A stretch of 24,514 nucleotides of DNA from a virus, in the IMG/VR virus record IMGVR_UViG_3300028557_000186, positions 1 through 24,514 of that record, one strand, 5' to 3'. The translations under genes and the position numbers were made by a program. Below, in pieces: positions 16,700 to 24,062 of this stretch (its first letter is position 1; every line of letters begins with the position of its first letter). Under the pieces are notes generated by a model, which searched no databases, had not been told where the DNA came from, and saw only the letters and a program-made list of their open reading frames with translations.

Positions 16700-17704
16700 C
16701 TAGGGGAGTTCGATCACACCGGCACATTCAGCACGCAGAACACCCATGCCGATCGCCATGCGGGCGACCATCAGGCTGGCCTGGTACATGATGTTGAAGT
16801 CGCCTCCTTGGGGAGTGACTTGCAAGCTGGGGCTGCGCAGGGTCAGTACACCAATCGCATCACGGTGGAAGATCAGGCCGCGGCACTTCGACAGATCTTG
16901 CTGGTAAGCAGTGTTCTTGTCGTAAGCGGTGTTGGTGTAAGCCGCCTGGGTGACGTGGTTCGATTCGATGATCGGAATCCCCTTGACGCGCAGCACGCGA
17001 CCAGAAGCGAAGGAGCCGTTGGAGCCCTCGCCGTTGAAGTCGGTGTTGATCGCCCTGGTGGAATCGAGCAGGAAGTCGTACTCATCAGGAGGAACGATGC
17101 ATACCAAGTCCTCGGTGGGCACGTCCTTCTTCTTCATCGCCACCTTGATGGCGCCGATCCGAGCGGCCAGCTCGTCACCCTTGGCGTTGGCGGTAGCAGC
17201 GGCGTAGCCAGCAGAGAGAGTCTGGGCAGAGCCGATGCGGCCGGCGTTGCCGGCTTTGGCCAGGGGTTCGGTGGTTCTTTTGGCAGCCGCGTAAAGCACG
17301 CGGGCCGCCCGTTGATCCCACTCCCGAGCCAGTGCTTGGCCAAGCTGGTGGGTGACGTCCTGGCGAACGTCGTAGTAGTTCATCATCTCGTCCAGGTCGT
17401 AAATGACCTGATCGGCGATCATGAGCCCGTCGAGGTTGATGATCTCCTCGTTGCGGTCACCAGGGCTGTTGCCTTCACCCAGGATCGGAGTGCCAGGGAC
17501 GTGGTAACGCCCAGTGGCCTTGCCGGAAACAGGGAAAGCAGCGGACTTGCCGCCCTTGATGTTGCGCTCTTTGATTTTGCCCTTGAACACGCATGTGCGG
17601 TCGAAGGCTGAAAGGAGCTCGGCAATGCCGAGTTTGAGGAACAGGGCATCAACTGCACCTGCACCTTTGATTTGACCTAAACGCTCAAGAGAAACATTGG
17701 CCAT
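16700..17704 (-). CDS. Major capsid protein (gp10-like), 334 aa
   Basis: Shell protein of HK97 fold, assembled on the scaffold. Family-like parts: KSAAFPVSGKATGRYHVPGT (about residues 53-72), EIINLDGLMIADQVIYDLDE (about 86-105), NYYDVRQDVTHQLGQALARE (about 108-127), and the C-terminal VARMAIGMGVLRAECAGVIE. Length matches T7 gp10A (345 aa). It lies between scaffold and tail tube A as in T7. Oddly, no Shine-Dalgarno stands at normal distance from ATG 17704; an AGGAG lies about 22 nt upstream, and a strong hairpin is further up in the 107-nt leader. A terminator follows. No T7-type frameshift extension is convincing. Confidence 0.96.
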   Translation of the reverse strand: MANVSLERLGQIKGAGAVDALFLKLGIAELLSAFDRTCVFKGKIKERNIKGGKSAAFPVSGKATGRYHVPGTPILGEGNSPGDRNEEIINLDGLMIADQVIYDLDEMMNYYDVRQDVTHQLGQALAREWDQRAARVLYAAAKRTTEPLAKAGNAGRIGSAQTLSAGYAAATANAKGDELAARIGAIKVAMKKKDVPTEDLVCIVPPDEYDFLLDSTRAINTDFNGEGSNGSFASGRVLRVKGIPIIESNHVTQAAYTNTAYDKNTAYQQDLSKCRGLIFHRDAIGVLTLRSPSLQVTPQGGDFNIMYQASLMVARMAIGMGVLRAECAGVIELP

Positions 17705-17811
17705 TGGTCAAAAGGGGCTGCGAGCTCCTGCTCCCTTGTTTCATTGAACGGGGTATCTCCCTAAGGAGGCCCGCTCAATTACACATGTGCAGAACAACTC
17801 ATGCGCAAACC
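17705..17811 (-). promoter_or_regulatory. Scaffold-capsid intergenic leader with hairpin (17746-17776)
   Basis: With the capsid-tail A gap, one of the two longest gene-free gaps in the window. The minus strand holds a 7-bp outer stem (GAGCGGG with CCCGTTC, one G-U pair) enclosing a 4-bp inner hairpin CTCC-ttag-GGAG. The hairpin contains AGGGAGA, the initiating end of T7-type promoters, but the upstream half does not match the T7 consensus. In T7 this position carries the phi10 promoter and an RNase III site. I see a candidate promoter and/or processing hairpin; which one cannot be decided by eye. Confidence 0.5.
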
Positions 17812-18678
17812 TTACCCGAATGGATTACTCCTGGCCATGGTCTTGTCGTACCAGGACCTGTAGTTGGGATCGGATTCATAAAGCCGCCGGCCGCTCTCGC
17901 CGCGTTTGTCGAGCGCGTCGATCGCCTGCTGACTGGTCTCGAACGTATTGGCGCGGGCTGCCGTGCCGCCGCCAATCAGCTGCGGCTCGCGTGGTGTGCC
18001 GGTGCCGGCCATCGATTTGATTGCCTTGAGCGCAAACCGGGCGGCCTCCTTGTTGCCGCTATCCACCGCCGCGTTGTAGTCGGCCAGGTCCTGGGGGTCG
18101 AGGTTGCTCACGGCCCACTGGCTGATGCGCGCAAACTCTTGGTCACCGCCCACGGCAGCCTTGATCTCAGCCACGTCAACCTCGCTAAATTGGCCAGCCG
18201 TAGCAGGCTGGGGCGCTGCAGCAGCCGGCCGCACCCCGTTTAGGTAGGTCTGTACTAGCTCTCGCGGTAGCCCGCCCTTCTCCACCAGAGCATCCACGTA
18301 GGTGGAAACGTCTTCGCCGGCCTGCACCTTCTGCGCCATCTCCAGCGGGTTGATCTCGGCTGCCGCGATTGCGGTTGACACCGTGTCGCCGTAGAGCTGC
18401 ACACCCATCTCGGGGGTGTACTGCTCAGGGGTGGGGCTGGCCGGCTCCTCGGCGGGAGGCTGCTGGCCTCGCTGACCGATCAGCTTCTGCGATTCGAGGT
18501 AGGCCTTCTCCAGGTCCTCGGTGCTCTTGAACTTGCCGGCCAGTAGCTGCTCACCGGGCTGGGGCTCAGCGCTCTCCAGCAGGCCCTCCTGCTCCTGCAG
18601 CTCCTCAAGGAAGCCGTCGATCATGTCCTCCTGCCCGGGCGCGAACATGCCCTGCAGGTCAGAAGTTGAGCTGGTCAT
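17812..18678 (-). CDS. Capsid assembly scaffolding protein (gp9-like), 288 aa
   Basis: Internal scaffold for procapsid assembly, absent from mature heads in T7. The protein is acidic at the N-terminus (EDMIDGFLEELQEQEGLLES), Gln/Glu/Ala-rich, with GKFKSTEDLEKAYLESQKLI (about residues 48-67), and a C-terminus RRLYESDPNYRSWYDKTMAR of the kind that binds capsid in this family. T7 gp9 is about 307 aa. It sits between portal and capsid. Start ATG overlaps the portal stop as ATGA; there is no separate Shine-Dalgarno, so coupling to portal translation is likely. Confidence 0.93.
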   Translation of the reverse strand: MTSSTSDLQGMFAPGQEDMIDGFLEELQEQEGLLESAEPQPGEQLLAGKFKSTEDLEKAYLESQKLIGQRGQQPPAEEPASPTPEQYTPEMGVQLYGDTVSTAIAAAEINPLEMAQKVQAGEDVSTYVDALVEKGGLPRELVQTYLNGVRPAAAAPQPATAGQFSEVDVAEIKAAVGGDQEFARISQWAVSNLDPQDLADYNAAVDSGNKEAARFALKAIKSMAGTGTPREPQLIGGGTAARANTFETSQQAIDALDKRGESGRRLYESDPNYRSWYDKTMARSNPFG

Positions 18679-20312
18679 AGGGGTTGGGGTTCAGTGGGTT
18701 GGGGTTCGCCCATTTGCTGGGTGATGGCCGCGGCATTGGCCAGCTTTTGCGGGTCGGCCATGCCGGCCGCCATCGCTTGCTGGGTCTGCTGGGCTTGCAT
18801 TGCGGCCTGCTGCTCTTGCTGCAGCTGTTCTTCTGTCTTGACCAGGCCGATGATGTCCATTCCCATGGCACCGGCCAGCCGCCGAATCAACTCAGACGGC
18901 ATCACGTAGGTGGCGACACCCTCGGGGCCGAGCGTCTGCTGCAGGATCTGCATGAACCTGGCGGTCTTCTCTAGGTCGTTGCCACGGCCCACAGCCGCTA
19001 GGCCAACGCTGACCACCGGCTCAACCAATCCCTTTGGTAGCTTGGGCAGCTTGCCGCTTTCTGACAGGAGGGCCAGCTTGCGCTTGACGTAAGGCTGCTG
19101 AAATTCGGTGGTGAGGATCGCGTACAGAGAGCCAAGAGACTGCTCGATCAGCAGGGCCTGCAGCCTTACCTCCTCGGCGGTGGTGCGCTCGGAGTCGCGC
19201 ACATCGGCAAGCATGAAGGCCTGAGATAGGCGGGCCTCGATGCGTGCCAGGCCCTGAGCCGCCACGTTGAGATCGGCGGCCTTGTTCACCTGGATGGTGG
19301 TGACATCTTCCGGGTTGCCTGGCAGGTAGGCACCGTTGGGGGCCTCGGCCAACTTCTTGGCGTTGGTAACAGCGTTTGGCTTGACCAGATGCTTCACCTG
19401 GGCGCTCACTAGCGAGCCCTCGGCGATGGCCTGATTCAGCGCCTCAGCTGTGGTGAGGTCGGCAATGCACGCGCCTTCGATGTAGCCGGGGCTGTAGCTA
19501 CTGCCACCCACCTGATACATCCGCAGCAGTAGCCACGGCGACTCATCCGCCGGGCGGCTGAAGCTGGTGCCCTCGATCTCCTTGCCCTTCACCTCCTGAT
19601 GCCAGCTGACCTTGCCGGCCTTCCAGGTGATGTGGGTGAACAGCTTGATGGTGCGCTCGTATTGAGGGGTCTCGTCGCCATCGCTGTCGATGATGCCCGA
19701 CACCTCGCCATCGGCTTCATCAACCATCGCCTGGACCTTCTCAGGCAGGCTTTCGTAGGAGAGCTGCTCACACACGATTGCTTCCAGTGGGTTGCCCATT
19801 AGGTCCCGCTGGCACACATACCGGTCGAGGTGAAATGCTTTGAGCCCCTCCTTGGCGATGTAGCCCAGCACGTTGCCGCCAACAATCAGGTGCAGGAGCA
19901 TTTCATGCACTGCCACGCGATCGTTGCTGGCTTCGATGCTGCGCAGCACCATCCGTTCCAGCTTGGCCAGCCCGATCTCAAACTCAGATTTGAACTTGGC
20001 GATCTCCTCTTCTGATGCACCGGCCGCAGCCATCTGCATTTCGCTCTCAACCATCTTGGCTTCGTCAACCGTGAACCTGAAGAAGGTCTCGGTTGGTGGC
20101 AGCAGGGCCAGCAGCAGCCGGCTAGCCAGGTTGTGAACACCACGGGCACCAATGCCATTCCACGGCAGCGGGAAGGTGTTGTTCTCCCTGCCAGTGGACT
20201 CGTTGCTGATCGGGATCAGGTACGGAATCGTCAGCTTGGCAGCAGTGCGAGCTCGTTCGAGGTAGTAATCCCGGTCAGATTCCAGTGCGTGGTAACGGCG
20301 TTCGCAACTCAT
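18675..20312 (-). CDS. Portal / head-tail connector protein (gp8-like), 545 aa
   Basis: Dodecameric portal through which DNA is packaged and ejected. Family-like parts are YHALESDRDYYLERARTAAK (about residues 7-26), YLIPISNESTGRENNTFPLP (about 31-50), WNGIGARGVHNLASRLLLAL (about 51-70), FSRPADESPWLLLRMYQVGG and YSPGYIEGACIADLTTAEAL (about 250-295). T7 gp8 is 536 aa. The C-terminus is very Gln/Ala-rich (TEEQLQQEQQAAMQAQQTQQ). ATG 20312 is preceded by GGAGG with 5-nt spacing, which is part of the last codons of the upstream small gene. The stop overlaps the scaffold start. Confidence 0.96.
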   Translation of the reverse strand: MSCERRYHALESDRDYYLERARTAAKLTIPYLIPISNESTGRENNTFPLPWNGIGARGVHNLASRLLLALLPPTETFFRFTVDEAKMVESEMQMAAAGASEEEIAKFKSEFEIGLAKLERMVLRSIEASNDRVAVHEMLLHLIVGGNVLGYIAKEGLKAFHLDRYVCQRDLMGNPLEAIVCEQLSYESLPEKVQAMVDEADGEVSGIIDSDGDETPQYERTIKLFTHITWKAGKVSWHQEVKGKEIEGTSFSRPADESPWLLLRMYQVGGSSYSPGYIEGACIADLTTAEALNQAIAEGSLVSAQVKHLVKPNAVTNAKKLAEAPNGAYLPGNPEDVTTIQVNKAADLNVAAQGLARIEARLSQAFMLADVRDSERTTAEEVRLQALLIEQSLGSLYAILTTEFQQPYVKRKLALLSESGKLPKLPKGLVEPVVSVGLAAVGRGNDLEKTARFMQILQQTLGPEGVATYVMPSELIRRLAGAMGMDIIGLVKTEEQLQQEQQAAMQAQQTQQAMAAGMADPQKLANAAAITQQMGEPQPTEPQPL

Positions 20313-20313
20313 G

Positions 20314-20874
20314 TCAGCCTCCGATGTTTAGGCCAATGCCTGGGGCAGTGACTGATGAACCAATGCGCAGCCCCTGGCTGCCAGACGTGGCGCGAACCTT
20401 GGTGCGGGCCTGGCCTCGGGTGACCTGAGCGGTCGGGGCCGTGCCGGATTTGCCAGCACGGCCGAGTACCTGCATGGACTGCGACATGGCTTGGCTGGCC
20501 GTGCGTTCGCGGCCGATCTGCTCCTCTTGAGCTATCCGGTCCCGCCCTACCTGCTGCTGTAGCTGGTCTTGTCGCTGCATCTCTGTCTGCTGCTGCTGCT
20601 GCATTTCCCGCATCTGCCGCTGCTGGTCTTCAAGAGTTGCTTGGCGCTCGGCTGCGATAGTTTCCAGCTGCTCCCTGATCTGTTGCCTGCGGCCAATCTC
20701 GGCCTGAGCCTGGTCGTAAAGGTTCTGCTCGTAGGTGTGATTCTCGCCGTAGCTGTAGAGCGGGTTGCCTTCTTCGTCAATTCCCGCCAACTGGGCGACA
20801 GGCGATTGATACCGCGCAAGGTCTTCGTCGCTCTGGGTCTCGATTGAGCCGTAGTCCGCGCCACCACTGCACAT
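20314..20874 (-). CDS. MCSGG...GLNIG small protein, third of three, 186 aa
   Basis: Unknown function; probable minor virion or ejected protein. It begins MCSGGADYGSIE, has a Gln-rich central helix (about residues 60-110, MQQQQQTEMQRQDQLQQQVG) and ends SQGLRIGSSV...GIGLNIGG. Both end motifs are shared with the two genes before it. They recall T7 gp6.7 (starts MCF, contains GLKVERD) and gp7.3 (ends GGGINI), which sit in the same place before the portal; this is from memory of T7. The upstream gene's last codons supply GGAG 7 nt before its ATG. Its own last codons ATC GGA GGC supply the portal ribosome-binding site. Confidence 0.8.
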   Translation of the reverse strand: MCSGGADYGSIETQSDEDLARYQSPVAQLAGIDEEGNPLYSYGENHTYEQNLYDQAQAEIGRRQQIREQLETIAAERQATLEDQQRQMREMQQQQQTEMQRQDQLQQQVGRDRIAQEEQIGRERTASQAMSQSMQVLGRAGKSGTAPTAQVTRGQARTKVRATSGSQGLRIGSSVTAPGIGLNIGG

Positions 20875-20876
20875 GA

Positions 20877-21269
20877 TCAGACTCCGATGTTGAGGCCAGA
20901 GCCAGCGGTCGATTCGACCGAACCGGCAGAGATCTTCAGCGAAGACACCGGCTTCTTCTTCGGTGCAGCGGCTTTGGTTGTCTGCGCTAGCACCGGGTCT
21001 GCTGCAGCTGATGTCACCGAATAGGCCTGCTGCTGCTGCGCAGCCATCTCAGCAGCGGCCGCTGTGCGCTCCTGGTCCAGTCGCTGCCGTTGCTCAGCTG
21101 CCTGGGCGTTGGTCTGATCAACCTGCTGCTGCAGCGATGCGGCGAACTGTTGCTGCTGCGCTGCTGATTGCTGCATGTAGGACTGCAGCGAAGCGTTTTG
21201 CGATTCGATGTCCGCCGCGCTGGGACCGGAATAAACAATCTGCGGTGCGCTAGATCCTCCGAAGCACAT
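20877..21269 (-). CDS. MCFGG...GLNIG small protein, second of three, 130 aa
   Basis: Unknown function. It starts MCFGGSSAPQIVYSGPSAAD, continues with a Gln/Ala-rich coiled-coil-like body (SAAQQQQFAASLQQQVDQTN, about residues 34-53), and ends SSLKISAGSV...GSGLNIGV. The doubled C-terminal motif (S/G)L(K/R)I...GLNI is shared with its neighbours and resembles the SLSV...GGGINI end of T7 gp7.3. Two bases separate it from the previous stop. A Shine-Dalgarno is weak (GCGAG). Confidence 0.8.
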   Translation of the reverse strand: MCFGGSSAPQIVYSGPSAADIESQNASLQSYMQQSAAQQQQFAASLQQQVDQTNAQAAEQRQRLDQERTAAAAEMAAQQQQAYSVTSAAADPVLAQTTKAAAPKKKPVSSLKISAGSVESTAGSGLNIGV

Positions 21270-21271
21270 GG

Positions 21272-21667
21272 CTAACTCGCGGTGATGTTTAGACCAGTGC
21301 CTGAGGCCTGGCTGGTGGCAGCGGGGCGATCAATGCGCAGGCCGGCCTTGCCTTTTGGCTTGGTCATGCCGGCGCGATCAGAACCCACCACTGGCGCCTT
21401 GGCGGTTTTCTCTGGTGGGGGTGTGCCGATCAGCGCTGCCAGCCGTGCGGCATTGGCGGCGGTGTCATTAGCCCGCTGAATACTGAAGTCGCGCAGCTCT
21501 GTGAGTACGCCTTGCTGTGCCTGAATTGCCTGGCTGAGCTCTGACTGCTTAAGCGAGGCAGCGCCTTGCTGCTGCTGGCGCATCAGGTCGATCTGCATAT
21601 TCGCCATCCGGTCGTAGGCACCGGTGTCGGGCATGTTGATCGTTGCTCCCTTGCCGCCAGAACACAT
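21272..21667 (-). CDS. MCSGG...GLNI small protein, first of three, 131 aa
   Basis: Unknown function, first member of the trio. Starts MCSGGKGATINMPDTGAYDR, has a helical Gln/Ala-rich body (MRQQQQGAASLKQSELSQAI, about residues 29-48), a basic stretch (KGKAGLRIDRPAA) and ends ASGTGLNITAS. GLRIDRP resembles GLKVERD of T7 gp6.7. Start ATG overlaps the preceding stop (TGATG) and has GAGGTG 5 nt upstream. Confidence 0.8.
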   Translation of the reverse strand: MCSGGKGATINMPDTGAYDRMANMQIDLMRQQQQGAASLKQSELSQAIQAQQGVLTELRDFSIQRANDTAANAARLAALIGTPPPEKTAKAPVVGSDRAGMTKPKGKAGLRIDRPAATSQASGTGLNITAS

Positions 21668-21894
21668 CAGAGCACCTCAAGATCAAGGTGCTCGTTCTGT
21701 TGCTCATCAAGCAGTTGGCGCAGGTAGTTGATCACTTCCTGCTGGCCAATCCAGATGTCGATCTCGCGTTGCGGGGTCGCCCTGGTGGGGGCTGGGGGGA
21801 AGACTCCCTCCAGCCTCTTGATCAGAGCATCGGTAGCCAGAGACTGAAGCACTGCAGCACTGCAGAACAGCTTTAGGTTACCGGTGGACTCCAT
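21667..21894 (-). CDS. Hypothetical protein, 75 aa
   Basis: No family recognised. The acidic C-terminal part, REIDIWIGQQEVINYLRQLL followed by DEQQNEHLDLEVL, is predicted helical; the N-terminus contains Cys and hydrophobic residues. It overlaps the end of the exonuclease by 22 nt and its stop overlaps the next start (TGATG). No Shine-Dalgarno is visible, so re-initiation after the exonuclease is likely. It takes the position of the small T7 genes 6.3/6.5. Real by its tight fit between two firm genes. Confidence 0.7.
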   Translation of the reverse strand: MESTGNLKLFCSAAVLQSLATDALIKRLEGVFPPAPTRATPQREIDIWIGQQEVINYLRQLLDEQQNEHLDLEVL

Positions 21895-22613
21895 AGCAGG
21901 GGAGTGGATGCCGCAAGGTCGTACTCACCAGCTCGAAGGATGCGCGCACACCTGGCCTGAGTGATGGCATAGGACTCGTCAAAGCCCTTCTTTTGGTAGG
22001 CCCCCAGCACGGCCTGCCACATCTCCACCTCTGTAGTGCAACCGGCCAGCAGTTTCTCGGCGGCAACGGGGCCCGCACCTGGGCAGCCGGGGTAGCCATC
22101 GGTGGAATCACCGGTGAGCACCTGGCCGTAGAAGTTGCGGTCAGCCTCCAGCCGGCTCACCTCCCGCACCTCGCCGTCACGTAGGTGCAGGCCAGGGATG
22201 GTGAGCAGGTCCTTGTCGATGGAAACGATCACATCGCCCTCTTCGTAGAACACGCCGAGCACATCATCCGCCTCCACGTCGCTCAGGGTTTGCACCTCCC
22301 AGCCGCGAGCCTGGGCGCCGTGCCAGGCCCACTTCATTAGATCGAGGTATCCAGCAGGGCGGCGCACACCTTTTCGCTTGGCCTTGTACTGAGGCCACAC
22401 GCCATAGCGGAAGCTGAAGCGCTGACCAAATGCCAGCACTATCTGGTGATCTGGCAGCACCTTACGCACCTTGCCAATGCTGTCATGAAACAAGGCCTTG
22501 GCATCGCCGTGGCGGCAGAGATAGGTCCAGTCATCAGGAGCCCACTCAACCTCGTACTCGCTGGCGGCGGCAGCCGGGAATAGATAGTTCTCGGCGTCGA
22601 TCAGGGCTTTCAT
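21873..22613 (-). CDS. 5'-3' exonuclease, T7 gp6-like (PIN / FEN family), 246 aa
   Basis: Degrades DNA from 5' ends; in T7 gp6 removes RNA primers and breaks down host DNA. Metal-binding acidic residues are visible: LIDAENY (Asp6), EADDVLG (Glu114, Asp116, Asp117) and SIDKD (Asp133, Asp135). The arch/5'-end region is YGVWPQYKAKRKGVRRP (about 70-86). The helix-3-turn-helix DNA-binding motif is LTGDSTDGYPGCPGAGPVAA (about 166-185). T7 gp6 is about 300 aa, so this is a compact form. I chose ATG 22613 because it overlaps the upstream stop (ATGA) and has GAGGAGGG 4 nt upstream; an earlier TTG at 22628 is less likely. Confidence 0.94.
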   Translation of the reverse strand: MKALIDAENYLFPAAAASEYEVEWAPDDWTYLCRHGDAKALFHDSIGKVRKVLPDHQIVLAFGQRFSFRYGVWPQYKAKRKGVRRPAGYLDLMKWAWHGAQARGWEVQTLSDVEADDVLGVFYEEGDVIVSIDKDLLTIPGLHLRDGEVREVSRLEADRNFYGQVLTGDSTDGYPGCPGAGPVAAEKLLAGCTTEVEMWQAVLGAYQKKGFDESYAITQARCARILRAGEYDLAASTPLLWSPPVT

Positions 22614-22732
22614 TTGCCCTCCTCGCAAAACGGAATGAACTCGCCAGGGCCAGCAGCTTCGAGCGAAGCAATGGCCTCGCGTGCAAGGTCAGCCATTACG
22701 TAAGGGGATAGCAACGTAAGAAGGAGGGTCAT
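22610..22732 (-). CDS. Small hypothetical protein, 40 aa
   Basis: A short frame, M T L L L T L L S P Y V then MADLAREAIASLEAAGPGEF and IPFCEEGK. Its ATG (22732) overlaps the previous TGA and its TGA overlaps the exonuclease ATG, both as ATGA. AAGGTG lies 3 nt before the ATG. Such double junctions are very unlikely by chance in a gap of this size. The first 12 residues are hydrophobic; a second ATG at codon 13 would give a 28-aa soluble product. Function unknown. Confidence 0.65.
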   Translation of the reverse strand: MTLLLTLLSPYVMADLAREAIASLEAAGPGEFIPFCEEGK

Positions 22733-22953
22733 TGCACCTTGCCCAGCATCGTGACCTGGGCTTCCTTCCCCCAGCGGCGCTGAGCAAAGCTCTTGGCCTG
22801 ACGGGAGTTGAGAGCGCGCAGTCCTACTTTCATCGGCCGCTGTCCTGCGAGCTGCACCTCTAAGCGATAGATCGAAGTGCCAGGGCCATCGGTCCAGGTG
22901 ATGCCTTTATCAACCCGGTTGTCATAAAAGCCTAGTGGTGACTTAGCAGGCAT
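22729..22953 (-). CDS. Hypothetical basic protein, 74 aa
   Basis: Begins MPAKSPLGFYDNRVDKGITW and contains RALNSRQAKSFAQRRWGKEA (about residues 46-65), a positively charged helix that could bind nucleic acid. No family recognised. ATG overlaps the upstream TAA (TAATG) and has GGAG 8 nt upstream; its TGA overlaps the next ATG. Confidence 0.7.
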   Translation of the reverse strand: MPAKSPLGFYDNRVDKGITWTDGPGTSIYRLEVQLAGQRPMKVGLRALNSRQAKSFAQRRWGKEAQVTMLGKVQ

Positions 22954-23072
22954 TACTCGTTCTCCATGGCGAGCACATCTTCCAATGCGCGGTGATAGCC
23001 AGCCTGATAAGTTGAGACATAGTTAGCCCCTTCTTGCTCAGCCTCGTTGATTCGGGTCCGCGCCAGTTCCAT
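22953..23072 (-). CDS. Small hypothetical protein, 39 aa
   Basis: Frame MELARTRINEAEQEGANYVS followed by TYQAGYHRALEDVLAMENE; acidic and predicted helical. The ATG at 23072 forms a TAATG with the preceding stop, and its own TAA forms a TAATG with the next gene. An upstream in-frame ATG at 23132 would give 59 aa but overlaps the previous gene by 61 nt and has no Shine-Dalgarno, so I prefer 23072. Function unknown. Confidence 0.6.
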   Translation of the reverse strand: MELARTRINEAEQEGANYVSTYQAGYHRALEDVLAMENE

Positions 23073-23302
23073 TAACCGAACGACAGCTGATCGTTCGATG
23101 TCGAGGGTCCGATCTGATTGTCGGTTTGGCATGGCTGAATGTTTCGTGGGTCGTGAATGTTTATGGTTGTCGGCTCACCTGATTTGATGAGCCCAACCAT
23201 GCAGCTATTTCTGCGGATGGCGCATACACGCGCCCGGCACCAGTAGCCCTGGTGGCGCACCTTTACCAGCTGGCCGGCTAGGTAGTCCTGGGTCCAGGTC
23301 AC
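23072..23302 (-). CDS. Hypothetical protein with SH3/KOW-like barrel, 76 aa
   Basis: DYLAGQLVKVRHQGYWCRAR and VGLIKSGEPTTINIHDPRNI (about residues 6-52) read like a small SH3-like beta barrel (KOW/Tudor type); the tail is disordered. Family not certain. Starts are GTG: the one at 23302 makes a GTGA overlap with the preceding stop; another GTG is one codon earlier. GGAAG lies about 10 nt upstream. Function unknown. Confidence 0.62.
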   Translation of the reverse strand: MTWTQDYLAGQLVKVRHQGYWCRARVCAIRRNSCMVGLIKSGEPTTINIHDPRNIQPCQTDNQIGPSTSNDQLSFG

Positions 23303-23517
23303 CACGACAGCTTCCGGCCGTGACCGTCGCGGAAGGCGTCAATATCTCGAAAGGCCTTGTCGAAGAACTGCGGGTGTTGGGTGAGAAACCCTGCACCTGG
23401 CAGCACCGGCTCACCCTTGGGGCTGGTCTTGTTGAATTGGTCGATGCTCCATAGCCCCGACACCAGACCCTGCTCAAGAATTCGCTGGCGTTCAGCTGTG
23501 CCGATCAGCTGCTGCAT
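23299..23517 (-). CDS. Hypothetical protein, 72 aa
   Basis: Begins MQQLIGTAERQRILEQGLVS and contains SIDQFNKTSPKGEPVLPGAG and a C-terminal FRDIDAFRDGHGRKLSW. No family recognised, but the mix of conserved-looking Gly/Pro turns suggests a compact folded domain. The ATG at 23517 has GGAGG 6 nt upstream and overlaps the preceding gene by 13 nt; an upstream in-frame start at 23556 would add a Gly-rich stretch and lacks support. Confidence 0.68.
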   Translation of the reverse strand: MQQLIGTAERQRILEQGLVSGLWSIDQFNKTSPKGEPVLPGAGFLTQHPQFFDKAFRDIDAFRDGHGRKLSW

Positions 23518-24062
23518 GTCGCCTCCTCCTGCACCTGCTTGAGGTAGGCCTGCCATATCTCATCGGATAGACCGGAGCCCATCAGCAGTGCCGGCTCAGC
23601 TACAGGCTGCAGGGGTAGGCCCTGGGCCTCGGCTTCACCAGCGCGGCCAACCGTGCGGTAGGCGTCGATGTTTTGCTGGTCAGGCGGCGGCGCGATTGAT
23701 CGCGGCGCGATGGGCAGCAGCGCCAACTGCTCGGGCCTGAAGCGAACAAAGCCCGGCAGCTCAGCCCGTGGGCCCCAGCTGCGGTTAGCCCGCCCTGCCT
23801 CAGTTCGATACAGCGGACCCATCAACTCGCCCCATGTGGGGTAACGCAGGAAGGTGCCGGCATCGGTGCATTGAATCCACTGCTCGGCAGCCCACATGAA
23901 TTGCGGCTCGTTGATCTCTGGGAACTCGGAGGTGAAGCTGTGAAACTTCAGCCGGCAGATATGCGCGCTCCAGCGGTCGGACTCCTTGATGCGGAGGTGG
24001 CCGGCGATCATCTCGGCCACTGCCAAGAAGGTCTCGGGGGTCAGGCTGCTTTGTCGGGCCAT
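23505..24062 (-). CDS. Hypothetical protein, 185 aa
   Basis: No family recognised. The N-terminal half looks helical with aromatic residues (LTPETFLAVAEMIAGHLRIK, FMWAAEQWIQCTDAGTFLRY), and the C-terminal half is Pro/Ala-rich with a final helix (LSDEIWQAYLKQVQEE). It lies in the early/replication side of the cluster, next to other unknown genes. ATG 24062 overlaps the preceding gene by 22 nt; GGAG is only 2 nt upstream. Confidence 0.7.
   Translation of the reverse strand: MARQSSLTPETFLAVAEMIAGHLRIKESDRWSAHICRLKFHSFTSEFPEINEPQFMWAAEQWIQCTDAGTFLRYPTWGELMGPLYRTEAGRANRSWGPRAELPGFVRFRPEQLALLPIAPRSIAPPPDQQNIDAYRTVGRAGEAEAQGLPLQPVAEPALLMGSGLSDEIWQAYLKQVQEEATCSS

Noticed and set aside
16663-16705. 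T7-like minus-one frameshift making a longer minor capsid protein
   Set aside because: A minus-one shift at the last codons would add about 15 residues ending in the terminator, but there is no proper slippery heptamer (only CTCCCC) and no domain in the extension.
16808-17611. Plus-strand open frame of 267 codons opposite the major capsid gene
   Set aside because: Antisense shadow of a highly conserved gene; no family resemblance.
17740-17811. Canonical T7 promoter or host sigma-70 promoter in the capsid leader
   Set aside because: Only the AGGGAGA end matches T7; the rest scores about 13 of 23. A TGTAAT-like box has no -35 at proper spacing. Kept only as a candidate regulatory region.
20575-20605. 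CTG/CAG trinucleotide run as a repeat element
   Set aside because: It encodes the Gln-rich helix of the 186-aa protein; such runs occur through all three paralogues.
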